From: Corticium candelabrum
Lineage: Eukaryota; Porifera; Homoscleromorpha; Homosclerophorida; Plakinidae
Assembly (NCBI RefSeq): GCF_963422355.1
Contig: NC_085100.1
Location: 4,790,068 to 4,854,067 of the forward strand
Reading direction: 5' to 3'
DNA: 64,000 bases
Positions 1 to 11,541 of this stretch are shown here, in pieces. Below the pieces are notes generated by a model. The model saw only the letters and a program-made list of their open reading frames with translations, did no database searches and was not told the DNA's origin. A program made the position numbers and the translations under genes. How positions within the stretch are numbered: position 1 is the stretch's first letter; every line of letters starts with the position of its first letter.

Positions 1-2564
1 CCTATTAATTGTGCAGTGGCAACAGTTGTGAATGCTGTGTCACAGTTACCTAGTTGTGCAGGAAAGAACTGCAAGGTGCCAAGGTCAGTTCTGATCCAGG
101 TATAACGTTGTTTTACTTTACACTTTTGCTCTCTCAGTAGTGTGTAAATCAGCAAAATAAATGCCCACCCCATGGTTCGACAGCACCAAAGGTGAAGTAT
201 GGGGCTTTCCCACAGCCTGACACTTAATGAAAGGGGTTAATTAATTGGTGGAAGTGATTACTCAATTAACTTAAACAGCATGTTGCTTTACTAACTACTA
301 AACAACCATCATTATGTATATACATAGAAGCCTAATCTAGTTTGTATACTAGTATCTGAGTCATTATTTAAAACTTTTGAACTCAGAGTCAGCTTAGTCA
401 GATTTGGAAAGTGCCAATTAGCACTAGTTGAAGGACTAATTGATGTGAAATCTTATAGCCTTTGCCAAAGTTGGGGCGTAATAATTAAGCAAATAAGGTA
501 CTAATGTTTTTGTTGTATGGTGTAAAATTGTACTTTTGCGTTTGATTGAAATATACAGTACTAGATCCATGCCCCGTCCTTCGTACGGGCAAGATATCCA
601 TACTGTAGCGTTCTGAGGGAAGACGCAGTCTGAGCGTGTGGTGGACACATCACGTGTAATCTTTGTTGCGAGGTTCCGTGTAGTGCTTGCTGCAGAAAAC
701 GTGTAGGTTGGATTTGGTGGAAATGCAATCAGAATTTGGAGAGAAACGAAAGCGATAGAAGAGTAGGTTCGTCAGCAAGAGATATTCGATTGCTCGAAGC
801 TTTGCGAAGGACGACAACGTGTACGGTCTATACAGGACTGGTGTGGGCGTGTGTTCGAATTAGCTGGAATGTGTAGCGTTTGCGTCATCGAGAAATTTTA
901 CGCTGGGGTCGACCCCTTGAGAGGGGACCTGGTGCATAATTTTTTAATTTCTTACGCAAACCTTCCCCTTTGCTTGTCGAGTGTGCTTGCCGATTTCGGT
1001 TGTGAATGGACAAGAGACGTGGCTATGTATCGCGAACACACACACAGACAGACAATTTGAGCTTTATACATACTAGATGAACAGAATTTTGTGTATTTTG
1101 TATTGATATTACAAACAAGGCTATAGCTTCAAACTTCCATTGTAATATACATAGTACTTTATTGTCAACAAAAGATTAAGCATTTTCTTTAGTGCAAGGA
1201 GCTATCAAATATTAAAGGCTAATTTCATGTTACTATTTATCTTTGTGGGATGAAGTTTAGGAGAGTTACACTGTTGACACAATTGTGTTTGTTTTATGAA
1301 AATGACATATGCATTGTCTTGGCTACCTTTGGCAATTGCACGCTATTTGCATTTTATTGCAACTCCACTAATTCAAAAGCACCTTGATTCAATAAGCAAC
1401 ATGTATGTAGCTGTGAATGGTTTGTCATAGGGAGCAGGTATGCTTGGCTTATATTCCTGTGCTTTACTGAAAGAGAGAGGTTATCAGAGTGTGTACTGTA
1501 CTGACTTCAATGAAGAAAGGCTAAAGCTATCATTGCTGTTTGGAGGGACTCCACTAACAACAGGTAAGTCTATGTAAACGTTTATTTACATGCATACGTA
1601 TTTATCATTTAAGGTATGTCTAAAGTATTTTGAAATTAATACTGAGGCATTTTTTGTTAGTGCTCTCAGACGCGACATATATTGATTGATTGCTATTGCC
1701 TTTGCTTGAGAGTATAGATGATGTAGGCTTGACATTTCTTCATGGAGGATGTCGCTTAGTGGTAGGAGGTGTCATATGTGTTGCTTAAGACACTCATCTG
1801 GGTTGTCTAAATTAAGTTTCCTGAAGAAATCTTTTCAATTAGCTTTACCTCGTAAGTATATATATTATGCCTGTTCAAAGAACTATTCAACTTTGCCAAC
1901 AATGGATAAGACAACACAGACATAGTATGACAATCTTGTGGTTAGTGTTGGTTAGAAATGTGTTTGTTTGGATGTCCTGTGATTGTTCAAGGTCTATCAA
2001 TTCTCAGTTACTAATTGATGTATGTGAAATAATTTTACATTATATATAACATGTGACTATCTTCTTGACAGGCTCCACTGAATTTGAACACATTATAGCT
2101 GGACAGTCCTTTGATGCTGTAATTGAGGTTGTGTGACTGATGGTTTAGTTTGCATACTTCCTGTACACAGTATTCATTTGTCCAGGTCTGCGGTGTAATC
2201 AGTGCTATTCCAGATGGTGTAAGGGCACTTCGACCAGGAGGAACGTATCTGCTGGTTGGTTTGGTCCATCCTGATTCACAACTACCAATCACAGCGGAAC
2301 AGATCATTAAGAAGTGCCTGACTATCAAAGGTTGCTCTCACACTACACCATACAATGCGATGTGTTAACTATGTGATGAACCACGTAGGTATCCATAACT
2401 ACTCGGCAGAGCATCTACACTCTGCTGTCAAGTTCATTTCAGAAACTGTTTCCAAGTACCCATATGGAATGCTGATCAGCCCATCTTTTTCCCTCAGAGA
2501 GTTACCAGAAGCAATCAAGGCTGCACAATCACAGCAATACTTGAGAGTCAGTGTAGTGCCATAA
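1..2564 (+). CDS. Zinc-type medium-chain alcohol/polyol dehydrogenase, C-terminal half (5' end outside window)
   Basis: Exons seen: 1-99, 1431-1563, 2072-2127, 2186-2330, 2389-2564. Phases close exactly and give 202 residues plus a stop. The first exon starts with PINCAVATVVNA, typical of the segment before the Rossmann fold in MDR dehydrogenases. The second begins GAGMLG, the GxGxxG dinucleotide-binding loop, and an Asp (in CTDFNEERL) sits where MDR enzymes select NAD over NADP. Later exons hold the rest of the nucleotide-binding fold (LRPGGTYLLVG) and the C-terminal return strand (FSLRELPEAIKAAQ). The GroES-like zinc-binding catalytic domain must lie upstream of the window. The family oxidises alcohols, polyols or threonine with NAD; the substrate cannot be told from this half. 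It is convergent with the next gene, with 109 bp between the stop codons. Confidence 0.82.
100..1430 (+). other. Intron of the dehydrogenase gene, no gene seen
   Basis: A 1.33 kb intron between a CAG/gtataa donor and a catag acceptor. A slightly GC-richer patch at about 560-850 has no convincing coding potential in any frame. I see no recognisable repeat in it. Confidence 0.6.
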
Positions 2565-2673
2565 TACAAGATATGTATTTATACTATAATTCTGCCACTA
2601 GATCAGTCTGTAGTAAGCTAATAGACCACTATCCAGCTATAAACACATGGAGTGCCATACAACAAGAACTATA

Positions 2674-4101
2674 TTAGGGCACTCGTGACAACTGCAGATC
2701 TTTCTGTTTACGTTTAGAAAATCCCTGTGTACCATCTGGACCAGTTGGACTTCGAATGACCCGCCAATCAGGACTACTGCTGCCAAGTTTTCCACTTATC
2801 CTTGGACTGGTTGAGGCTGATGTTGCATCAGGAGTGCGTCTTCCCAGTAGAGGGCTAGCACGTGGAGATACAGAATGATGTTCATGATGAACATTAGAAG
2901 AAACATTTCCCCTTATAGGTCGAGGACTGGAATGTGGGCTGACCTTTCGATATATCTCAGGACTAGGGGAATGACTCCTGTTCCCACTTCTGATTGATTT
3001 TGTCGGACTTGTGCTCAAGTATGATGTGCTGTCTGGTGTCCCTCTGGGGCTTTTGGAGCTCCTCTTGCTTGCGAATGGAATAGGGAGACCTTCGGCATCT
3101 GATGAACTGCAAGTGCTGTGGCCATCCTCTGCAATGAGTTCCTCCAAACGGTTGCCTTTCTTTTTTGAATTTCGTTTTCTTCTTTCAATAGGAGAACCAT
3201 CATTTGTTTTGTTCTGACCACCTTTTCCTTCATCTTTTGCTAGCAAATTCACTCTTACCCCAGTCCTCCAGTTTGCACTCTTTGCATATTCACTGGAGGC
3301 TTTCTCTGCTTCACCTGCGTGTTTGAATTCAACAACCACGCAAACTGAAACGCCAAATTCACAGTGTGAAGACTGATGCTCCTTCACATCCTGAGGAAGA
3401 GTTGTACCTGGACGGAGAAAGCGAACCAGCACTACTTCTCCAAAACGAGACATCATTCCCTTCACTTCATCGAGACTAGGATCATTATGATCAAAATTGG
3501 TTATCACAACGCTACGGTGCGCTGATGTCTTGTCTGGTTTTGGTATTGGTGATTTTCGACGAACTTTGGTGCCCGTCTCGTTTACTTCCAACTGACTGGA
3601 AGACTCTGAAATAGCACGAGCGACGACTTGCCAATCTTTCGTCAAACACTTGACTTTCTTGAAGCTTGTAATCAATTTGATACTTACAAACCCCTGCTTG
3701 TTTCTCCATATGTGCTTTAGAAGAAACTTATCCTTGGTAATGTTTTCGTCGCTAAAATAGAACTCGACCTGTTGCACTATCTTCTGCAACAACTCTGTGT
3801 CAACCACGACATCGTCCGGTCCACGTGTACGTTGACGTAATTCACCGCCTACCACTTCTTCTTCGCTGTCCAGCGTCTCTTTTGTGTCGTGGTACTCGTC
3901 GCTATCCGAATCGTCCCGCGAGCTGTATGTGTGAGAATCGGCCAGTTCTGGTGATGCAATGGAACGTATCTCCTCTCTCGATTCGTCATCGTGGCTGCTC
4001 TCTAGCCCGTTAAAGATACTGTTACAAGATTGGTCTTCTGTAGTAGGTGTTGGTGGTAAGATGACGACTTCCATTGCCACGTTAGTTTGAGCATGTAGCA
4101 C
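2674..4101 (-). CDS. LARP6: La-related protein 6 (LARP6), intronless
   Basis: A single open reading frame of 475 residues. Residues 1-95 are acidic and Ser-rich (DDSDSDEYHDTKE, DSEEEVVGGE). The La motif covers about 100-185 (LLQKIVQQVEFYFSDENI, then DKFLLKHI and GFVSIKLITSFKKVK). An RRM-like domain follows at about 196-288 (RSVVITNF, VSVCVVVEF, WRTGVRVNLL) with the longer loop usual in LARP6. A Ser/Pro-rich tail ends in a SUZ-C (LSA) type motif, PTGPDGTQGF, near residue 453. Known LARP6 proteins bind stem-loops in mRNA 5' leaders, such as collagen mRNA, and regulate their translation. The La motif, RRM and SUZ-C order is diagnostic. Start: Met1 opens the frame; Met10 (MEVVILPP) is an alternative. 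No introns, unlike most neighbours. Confidence 0.93.
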   Translation of the reverse strand: MLHAQTNVAMEVVILPPTPTTEDQSCNSIFNGLESSHDDESREEIRSIASPELADSHTYSSRDDSDSDEYHDTKETLDSEEEVVGGELRQRTRGPDDVVVDTELLQKIVQQVEFYFSDENITKDKFLLKHIWRNKQGFVSIKLITSFKKVKCLTKDWQVVARAISESSSQLEVNETGTKVRRKSPIPKPDKTSAHRSVVITNFDHNDPSLDEVKGMMSRFGEVVLVRFLRPGTTLPQDVKEHQSSHCEFGVSVCVVVEFKHAGEAEKASSEYAKSANWRTGVRVNLLAKDEGKGGQNKTNDGSPIERRKRNSKKKGNRLEELIAEDGHSTCSSSDAEGLPIPFASKRSSKSPRGTPDSTSYLSTSPTKSIRSGNRSHSPSPEIYRKVSPHSSPRPIRGNVSSNVHHEHHSVSPRASPLLGRRTPDATSASTSPRISGKLGSSSPDWRVIRSPTGPDGTQGFSKRKQKDLQLSRVP

Positions 4102-4212
4102 AGGAGAAACGTTCTTGGTTCATTGATATCAAATATGGAAGTTGTGTGTGTCTTGCGCTGGAGCAATTCCGGCAAAAGCTCCTCCTCCTCGTGTAATTCA
4201 CGTGCGTTTAGC

Positions 4213-4213
<1 letters not shown>

Positions 4214-4243
<30 letters not shown>

Positions 4244-4252
4244 TGTGTGTGT
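4214..4252. repeat. (TG)n microsatellite
   Basis: Alternating TG with one TA interruption, just upstream of LARP6 on its 5' side. Confidence 0.9.
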
Positions 4253-4424
4253 GGTGTTTGAGGAGTAGGAGTAGGCAGTGTGAGAGATGGAGAAAGCTGG
4301 AAAGAGTTGGAGAGAGCCAGAGCAATCTGGAGAGTGAGGTGGAAATAAACAGATCGGAAAAAGCTGGATTGAACCGGAGACTTGATTGCATTGTGTACAG
4401 TACAATGTCTGACACCTACTCAGA

Positions 4425-4425
4425 G

Positions 4426-4485
<60 letters not shown>
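4425..4485. repeat. (TA)n microsatellite
   Basis: About 30 uninterrupted TA units. Confidence 0.92.
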
Positions 4486-4487
<2 letters not shown>

Positions 4488-6179
4488 TTTTAGTTTCTTC
4501 TTTTTGTCTTGTAAGCAGACAGTACACTAGCTCGTATTATGGATGTAGAGCAGCTTAGCTGCTCTAACAATACAAAAGATACATAATGCTAAATAATAAT
4601 AATAATAATATATATAGATATTTTAAACCATTATACTTTTTTTATTAGCATAGTCATCCACCTCCATTGCTGGTGTGGTCTGAAATCGAGCACAAGTGTC
4701 AGCATCACATATGCATAGACGTAGGTAGGTACCTCGATTTGGTTGAGGGGGCACACATTGGCCTAACACTGCTCTGCACAATAAGGCTAGATGTATTGTT
4801 AATTAATCATATCTACGCATGCTACACAGCAAAAACAGGAAACCAACATTAACACTATAGTATTAGTGCAATAATACTGTATGTCATGTCAGTATTATTA
4901 GTTTGTACGTCTGTCATCCTTATGTATTAGCAGGTCGCTTGACACTGGAAAAGTTGAGAGGGCACGTGCCCCCAGTGTCCCGGTTCCTATGCCTATGATA
5001 GTAGTGTCAACTTTCAGAAAGTTAATGCAATACAACAATAATAATTACATTTACATAAAATTGTTAATAATTAATTTGTACTGTTTGGGCACGCCTGTTA
5101 CCAGATGCCAGAAACCAAACAATAAAAAGTGCATCACAAGACATACTGTACCACTTATCGTAATATTGAGTAATTGTATCATGTACTGTAGAAAGCATAG
5201 TAAACTGAAGAGAAATTGAGAAAAGCCGCTGGAACCTCCCCCAGAATTTAAAGAAATTCCCTGCTGGTCAAACTGTCTGGTGCGGACATGCGTGAGACAA
5301 GGTCGAAATATGTGAGTGAGCAAACAGGCATACAAGCAGACACAGTTGACGTTGCCACCAATACCTTTCCAATAGGAAATTTCCGACTCACATGAGGTGA
5401 TCCTATTGAGGAAACAGAAACTGTCAGCACTCACAATTTTAGTCACTGCTATTCAGCACTCTCTGCTCTGGTCAATGATGGTCAGACCCAAGGCTGTACT
5501 ACGACTAGTATGTGGTTTGACTTTGAAAATTAAAGACAGCATTTCCAACAGCCCCACACAGTAATTCTTGTTCCTGGTCTCTAGTTACACTGGGAAGCCT
5601 CATCTACATTGTTACTAGAGATATCAGACAAGTGCATGTTGTCCTAGTCAAAGACACAACAAAAACGACGCAAGAGATGTCTGTGTGTACTAATACTAGC
5701 AATACATTTGTCCTGAGAAGTAGTGCATAATTTGCAATGCCATCTTGCTGTGACTGCATATAGCCGAATTTCATCTCTTTGAAGTTTTAACCACGACTGC
5801 ACATGAAACTGCTACCAGGCTTGATAAATCAGTACTTGAACTGATCTGCATTGATTCTGTTTACAATATTCTTTGATATTTTCCATGCAGAAAAGTTCAA
5901 TAATCAACTGGTAGGAAGAGAACTATCACTCTGGAATAACAAGGAAACAAACTTCTCGTTTATTAAAATATCTCTATCCTTGGGTAAAATGTACCATCCA
6001 CAAAGCACTACAGCAGGCTATGCATCAGCTATAAACATACTTGAAACCAGCTACATACAAATCTGGGTAATGAATAATATTTATTCATTTAGAAATATTC
6101 AGGAAATAAGTAAAGCTACAGAAAATTAAGAATATGTAAAGTATGTGATTTCATATTTGGTTCTGGTATCAGCACAGAC

Positions 6180-6232
6180 ATACAGACACAGACACACAGA
6201 CACACAGACACAGACACACACAGACACACACA

Positions 6233-6273
<41 letters not shown>
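6180..6273. repeat. (CA)n and CAGACA-type microsatellite
   Basis: Begins as interspersed CAGACACA units, then becomes a pure CA run from about 6236. Confidence 0.9.
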
Positions 6274-6275
<2 letters not shown>

Positions 6276-6782
6276 CACAGGGCATATCTGTTGGCTAAAT
6301 CTCTAATTACAATATCTTCCAGGTGCATGGCCAGACACAGCAGAGTGGAATATAACGTTCGGTCATCAGTCATTGACCGACCATCTGGTGTTCATAAAGC
6401 TTAATAGCTTTGTATGGATGGTAGGGTATCAATGAGTGACACAAAAGTCCAGACAACTGATGGAAGCAGCAGACAAGATCTAGAGATGATGATCTCCAGA
6501 TGTGTAAGTGCAAATGACGTTTTAGAGCAATATCATATTTATTGCCCCAAGCACCATTTATTCCTCCAGCTGCAGTGGAATAGGATAAACATTTACATGT
6601 TACCTGCCTGTAACTAAATCGTTTGTTGAACAACTAGATGCTCTTGATTAGCTTGTTCATCTCTAGATCATTTTATGTCATTAATTTACAGGCATTGCTG
6701 CTTTTAACTAAAATTTAATAAAATTTTAGCTACAATAAATTTTAACCACCATGACAACCAACTGTTGTCATCATGATCAATA

Positions 6783-6853
6783 AGTCTCGCGTAGTCAGAC
6801 CCTTTCCGCCGCGTCATACTTCCGGGTGGAAAGGGTCTGGCTACGCGAGACTA
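6783..6853. repeat. Short near-perfect hairpin element (MITE-like)
   Basis: Left arm agtctcgcgtagtcagaccc... (6783-6810) pairs with the right arm (6825-6852, ending ggctacgcgagact) at about 26 of 28 positions across a loop of roughly 13 bases. No coding potential. It looks like a solo foldback mobile unit. The local GC content is well above the surroundings, which supports insertion. Confidence 0.75.
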
Positions 6854-7190
6854 GAAATCAATAGCAAGAACAAACAAGCCAAATTTTATGTTTATATTTT
6901 GATAGCAAATAAATACAGTAGTGAATATGATGCAACAAATAAAGAAATTGAACTAAATGTTGATGTTGATAAGGCTTATGTTCCACTCTGCGTGACAGGC
7001 ATTTTATTCTGCAAGAATCAGGAACACCTGCCGAAGTCATTATCACCGTTTCGTGATCATTTCGAGTGATGGTGTAGATTAATGCATGACCTACTTGTGA
7101 AAGAAGGACTCTCGGATGTGTGGTATGGTGGAAAGGTAATCTATGGTTCATTGTAATTAACTACATCTTACATGCACCACTACTACTCTG

Positions 7191-9844
7191 TTAGTTGTGT
7201 TCTCTAGATGCTGATGCTGATACAGTTTGTGGCACCACAAGTTCCATTGGCTCTTCTCGCATCTTTTTCTTCCGATCTACCACAGCCAAACAAATCCAAG
7301 AAATTTGCTCACAAAGACAGCCTTTCTTACTAGACTGACCTTTGACTGGTGGTTCCAGTAGATGAGTACTCCTCTCGACCTCCTTGACATCGTCTTCCTT
7401 AGACAGTCGCTTTGCTTCCTTCAAGCTAATGCACAGCAACAGTCACTATGAAACAGTTTCACAGTTTGTAGATCAACTGCATGAACCGATTCTTTATGAA
7501 ATGATTCTGCCTTTTTGTCTTAATGTCTTCAATACGTGTCATTGCCTTTTCTAACAAAGTCAATTTATTATACTGTATGTATGTGACAAATCAAAGCATA
7601 GAAGCAGTGGACTCACTTGTCTTTGTCCATAACTCTCTGCTGTACTTTATAGGTACATTTCTTTTCATTTCAAACTCCAGACAAGAGTCCTGAAAAGAAA
7701 ATTTTAGAGCCCAGCAAGAATGTTCTGTAGAAAGAGCTAAAATTTGAAACAGGTCTAATCAAACTCTTACTGCTTTCATTTCTTTGAGGTGTGTTTTCCT
7801 GTGTGCTTTAGTCCAACGAACTTTCCTGGGATTCCTCTTCTTCTTGAATGCCTTGTGACATTTTGATCGACAGAATCGAAAGATCTATTAGATAAATAAG
7901 AAGAATAGGACACATTAGGATACAGCGACACACAACTCCCCAACTTGAAACTAAATGTCATCAACACTACTTGTCTAATAAAAGTGCTAGTTACAACAAA
8001 TGTAGGACAGCAGAGATTCCAGAGAGATGTTGTAATGTTGTCAGAGGCGTTTGTCTGTGTGTTTATGTGTCTGTCTGTAAACACATCTCTTGAACAGCTG
8101 AATTAATTAGCATATCAATGTGAAACTTTCAGAATAGAGATCTTGCCAAAACCTCAGAGTGTTTGTAAATGGACACTGAAAAGTAAACTCTGAGATTATC
8201 AAATTTTAAACTGACGCCCAGGATCCATGTCAGAACAGCACACTTTATACCTAGTAGTTGCACTCAGATTGTGTGATCCCATTGTAGATGCAGGGACGTA
8301 GCCACCGGTCTGGTTCAGACCACTTTTCAATATTAAATAATTTGTACTTTCACCAATGGTCCATTCCCGAGAACTTCCGAAATAAGGTATAACTGATTAA
8401 ATAAGTTTTACTTAATTAATCGCTTTGTAGACAGCCTCATATCAAGTGCCAGCAGCCCATCAGACCAGACCACATACAGATTAATTGCATACCTGTTCAT
8501 TCTGATTTCTGGCTCTAGGGCCGTGTTTCCACTAGCTGCACCTTAAACTAGTTTAGCTTAAATGCATTTAAAACTAAACCAGTTCAAGAAAGCGACTGTT
8601 TCCACTAGGAACTTGCACATCCAAGATGTGCTAAACAAACCGTCTAGGAACGCCTTAATTAATTTGAAGTATTGAGGTGGTCTGTCACTGAGTCAGGGCA
8701 ACTGTTGGTTGTTACTGATTCAGCATCTGCTAGTAGGAATTTGCATGAGGATGACTAAGGACACAGTCTCTCTCTCTCTCTCTCTCTCTCTGTAGCTGCT
8801 GATTTCTTTCCCTAGCTAACGACCCTTACATCTCTAGGGCAATCCTATCCCGGCAAAATAGTCAATATCATCAAACGGCGATGTCAGAAGCCATCTAAAC
8901 AAGCGCGCTACTGTCACGTGACAGTTAAACCTAAACCACTTTGCTAAACCTACTTCGAAGTAGGTTTACGAAAGCGGTTTAGGTTTAACATATAGCTGGC
9001 TTAGTGCAGGTGGAAACAGGTTAATTCTTAAACCAGTTTAGCTTAAACCACTTGTTAAACCGGTTTAGGCACTAGTAGTAATGCGCCCTAGAGGTTTCAC
9101 AGAAAGGTTACTTTTCTTATGTTAATTACTTCAAATTTAGTAACCTATCAAGTCAACCAAAGTTGGGTTAGACTCAATGAGGAGCAGATCGAACAGTCAG
9201 GCAAAGCGGAATCATCTCATGATTGCAGTATGTACCACCAAGATATAGCCGACTTCTTGATAAGTATAAAATCACAAAAATTAGGCAAGGACGTACCACT
9301 CGCAAAATTTCATCCTTCATGAAATGGCATGTCCCATTTATATAAGTATACGTATGTACTGACATTTGAAGAAATCAAACACGAGAAGAAATTTATCTTT
9401 TACAAATGCGTGCTTGTGCGTGTGTGTGCATGCTTCCAAATTTTCAACCGGACCACTTCCAAACTGACGGCTACGTCTCTGAGACGGCTCCTAATCTTAG
9501 AATCTACAGTCTCAATTTCCTTTTCAAGACCATCATAACAACAGTCAACATTCCCATATATCCTAAAGTCAATATTTAATGTTTTTGTCCACAAATATTC
9601 CTTGAGAGTTAGGCAAGTAGGCAGGCAAAACGCCAAAATGAATATAAGCAAGCGCTCAAGGGCACAAACAAAGCACTGTACATGTAGGCCGAGACGCAAC
9701 GATACTTCTAGGCAACCACATGGAGACGAAGACTAGAGACTCAAAACCCCAAACAACACAAACCTTGCAGTCATTCCTGACGAACTGTATACCGTGTCCC
9801 GGATAGATAGTAGAAGAACAGAAGTAGCATTTCTCCAGTCTCAT
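7191..9844 (-). CDS. RSL24D1: Probable ribosome biogenesis protein RLP24 (RSL24D1)
   Basis: Exons on the minus strand: 9844-9764, 7884-7771, 7689-7617, 7550-7487, 7425-7340, 7276-7191. All phases close, giving 167 residues (animal RSL24D1 is about 163). The N-terminus [18 protein letters not shown], then [15 protein letters not shown] and [14 protein letters not shown], is the L24e-type zinc domain with its CxxC pairs. [14 protein letters not shown] and the basic [11 protein letters not shown] region follow, then [16 protein letters not shown]. In yeast and mammals RLP24 holds the place of ribosomal protein eL24 on pre-60S particles and recruits the Drg1/SPATA5 ATPase for its own release. Intron 1 is about 1.9 kb and hosts a MITE. 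The last intron (7277-7339) is only 63 bp, a multiple of three, and open in frame. Confidence 0.92.
8288..8400. repeat. Dispersed repeat, copy 1
   Basis: The stretch from cagggacgtagccaccggt through tttgtactttcaccaatgg to cgagaacttccgaaa is matched, in inverted orientation, at about 29130-29225. Lies in RSL24D1 intron 1. Confidence 0.6.
8513..9093. mobile_element. MITE with imperfect terminal inverted repeats, inside RSL24D1 intron 1
   Basis: It begins ctctagggc and ends gccctagag. Inside the ends, both arms carry related stretches (cactag then ttaaactagtttagcttaaa on the left; aaccagtttagcttaaacca then cactagtag on the right). The middle repeats taaaccnnntt-type palindromes and a (TC)n run at 8767-8791. 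No transposase frame. Non-autonomous DNA-transposon derivative by structure; superfamily not determined. Confidence 0.65.
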
Positions 9845-10288
9845 CTTACGTCACCTTATGCTGCATGTATCACCTCTATAGCGCGCGCACTCAAGAAGCC
9901 GCGATTATCTGTGCGTTGTCTGCGCACAATCAGTATGACCTACTAGAATTTAGTAATTTCGTATACATCGTACACGTACACACGTACTTACATCTGTTGA
10001 CCAGTTCAAGTACGTTAGTATTCGGTGCAGTTCTTGAAATCTGCAGCAATATTAATATCACTTACTGATCTCTACATATAATGCAAGCAAGGAATAAAAT
10101 GCTAGTGTCACGTTATATTGCATGATCATCCGAGAATCTGACAATGTCTGATTGGAAACTAACATTAAGAGTAAGAGAAATTTCTGAGCCAACATACAGT
10201 TACTATTAAAACAGCTCTGCTGGTATACACAGGCTCAGTTACAAATTTTCACTATTTATTTACTCGGTTTTAGTATCACTTTTTACTA

Positions 10289-11480
10289 TCACTTTCTTTT
10301 ATAAAACTCTTTTCGTTCAGCTTTCTGTCTTTTGGCTCTCTCGTCTTGGGCCGCACACACAGACTCGGAAGGAACGTGCTTGCTTTTCAGAATCTTCATC
10401 ACAGCAGCTTGGCTAACACCATATCTTTGTCCTAATTTAGCTATCGTCCATACATGAGGATATTGAGCTTTTAGGTCTCTCATTTCTTCCATCTGTTGCC
10501 ACAACAGTCGCTTTCGTGGCTGCCACCTTTTGTGTCCTATTCGCATCTTGTCCCGCCACGTTTTCCAGCTATCAGTCAAGTGTGTGCTTGCAGGCTGGCC
10601 TTCCATTGGTTTACAGTGTTCCTCATCAGCAAATCTAACCCAAGACAGTCATCCAGTAAATTTATTAGCAACAATTTATATGTAGAACAAACACAATAAA
10701 AGACAAACTATTGGAAAGAAATAAACATGACATGCACACAAACTTTTAAGGGTGGGTGAACGTTGTCATTCTCATCTGTTGAATTTGGTGACTCATTATT
10801 TGTCCCATTCTTGATGTTAGAGCTAAGTATAGTTTTAATACAAATCTTTAATAACAAAGACTTAGAAGTCCTGCAAAGACTCGACCCATTCAATAATCAT
10901 TGTGATGATAACTGTATTAATATTAATTATTAATTCAAGAATGTTAGGACAGAAAAACCTGATTCTTCAAATAGTGGCATGTATTCACTTCTTTGAAAGG
11001 GGTTTTACTGTACTGAATTTGAATGACAGATTTTATACAGTCTCAACATACGCTCATGCACAAACTGACATGACCAGATATGAGGTAAGCATTGCAGATG
11101 GACAGGATCTTTACTGTACAAATGGCTGCCATAGGACTGGCAAACCTGCGCCAGTCCCTACTGCAACCCTATCAGTATGTACCCTAATTAATTAATTAAT
11201 TAATCTGTCTGGGCAATTTTATGCAGTCCCAAGAGCAACGTCATTCTTTCTAATCAGCTCGTCACACCAGGCATCAGTGTCTGCAGCAGCAAAAGTATTG
11301 GTTGCATTGCACACGGGACATATCTAGTTGATCACTGCAGATGACAACCTCAATTGCAACACTACACAGGGCAGCAAAGATTTCTCACCTTTTTACAGCA
11401 CGTATAGCACGGATAGAAAGTTGATTTTTTGAAAAGACTGGTATTCGTCGAAACTGTCCGTGGACGAGAAAGCGAATCAT
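10289..11480 (-). CDS. NGRN: Neugrin family protein (NGRN/Rrg9-like), mitochondrial
   Basis: Exon 1 is 11480-11389 and encodes MIRFLVHGQFRRIPVFSKNQ..., an Arg-rich, acid-free start typical of a mitochondrial targeting peptide. Exon 2 is about 10870-10744 (enters in matching phase; Asn/Ser/Thr-rich). The last exon, from about 10634 or 10612 to 10289, holds the neugrin core: WQQMEEMRDLKAQYPHVWT, then AKLGQRYGVSQAAVMKILKS, then KHVPS, matching the helix-turn-helix-like block of neugrin (WEAMEQIRYL... VSTDVIRRVLKSKF in mammals). The frame ends in a short Lys/Arg tail. Human NGRN is needed for 16S mitochondrial rRNA stability. The exon 2/3 junction is not settled: the donor after PPLK leaves phase 0 while the best acceptor (ttgggttag at 10635) needs phase 2. 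The acceptor before GAACAC at about 10613 would fit. Confidence 0.75.
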
Positions 11481-11541
11481 TGGATGCTCGGTGTCAGTTA
11501 CCCCGGATAATTATTCTCGCCTAGCGTGCGTTAACTGCACA
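11481..11541. promoter_or_regulatory. Bidirectional promoter/leader between NGRN and DCP2
   Basis: Only 61 bp separate the ATG of NGRN (minus strand, 11480) from the ATG of DCP2 (plus strand, 11542). Both starts are supported by N-terminal family features. No TATA box is visible. The 5' leaders must therefore be very short or overlap each other's first exons. Inferred from gene positions only. Confidence 0.6.

Larger units (their letters stand above)
4102..7190. other. Intergenic region upstream of LARP6 and downstream of RSL24D1
   Basis: Three kilobases without a supportable gene. It holds the LARP6 promoter side (about 4102-4200), TG, TA and CA tracts, and the hairpin element at 6783-6853. 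Open frames such as 5851-6129 show no family resemblance or splice context, so I treat them as chance. Confidence 0.6.

Noticed and set aside
4002..4530. Open frames rich in TH and YI repeats on both strands
   Set aside because: Translations of TG and TA microsatellites.
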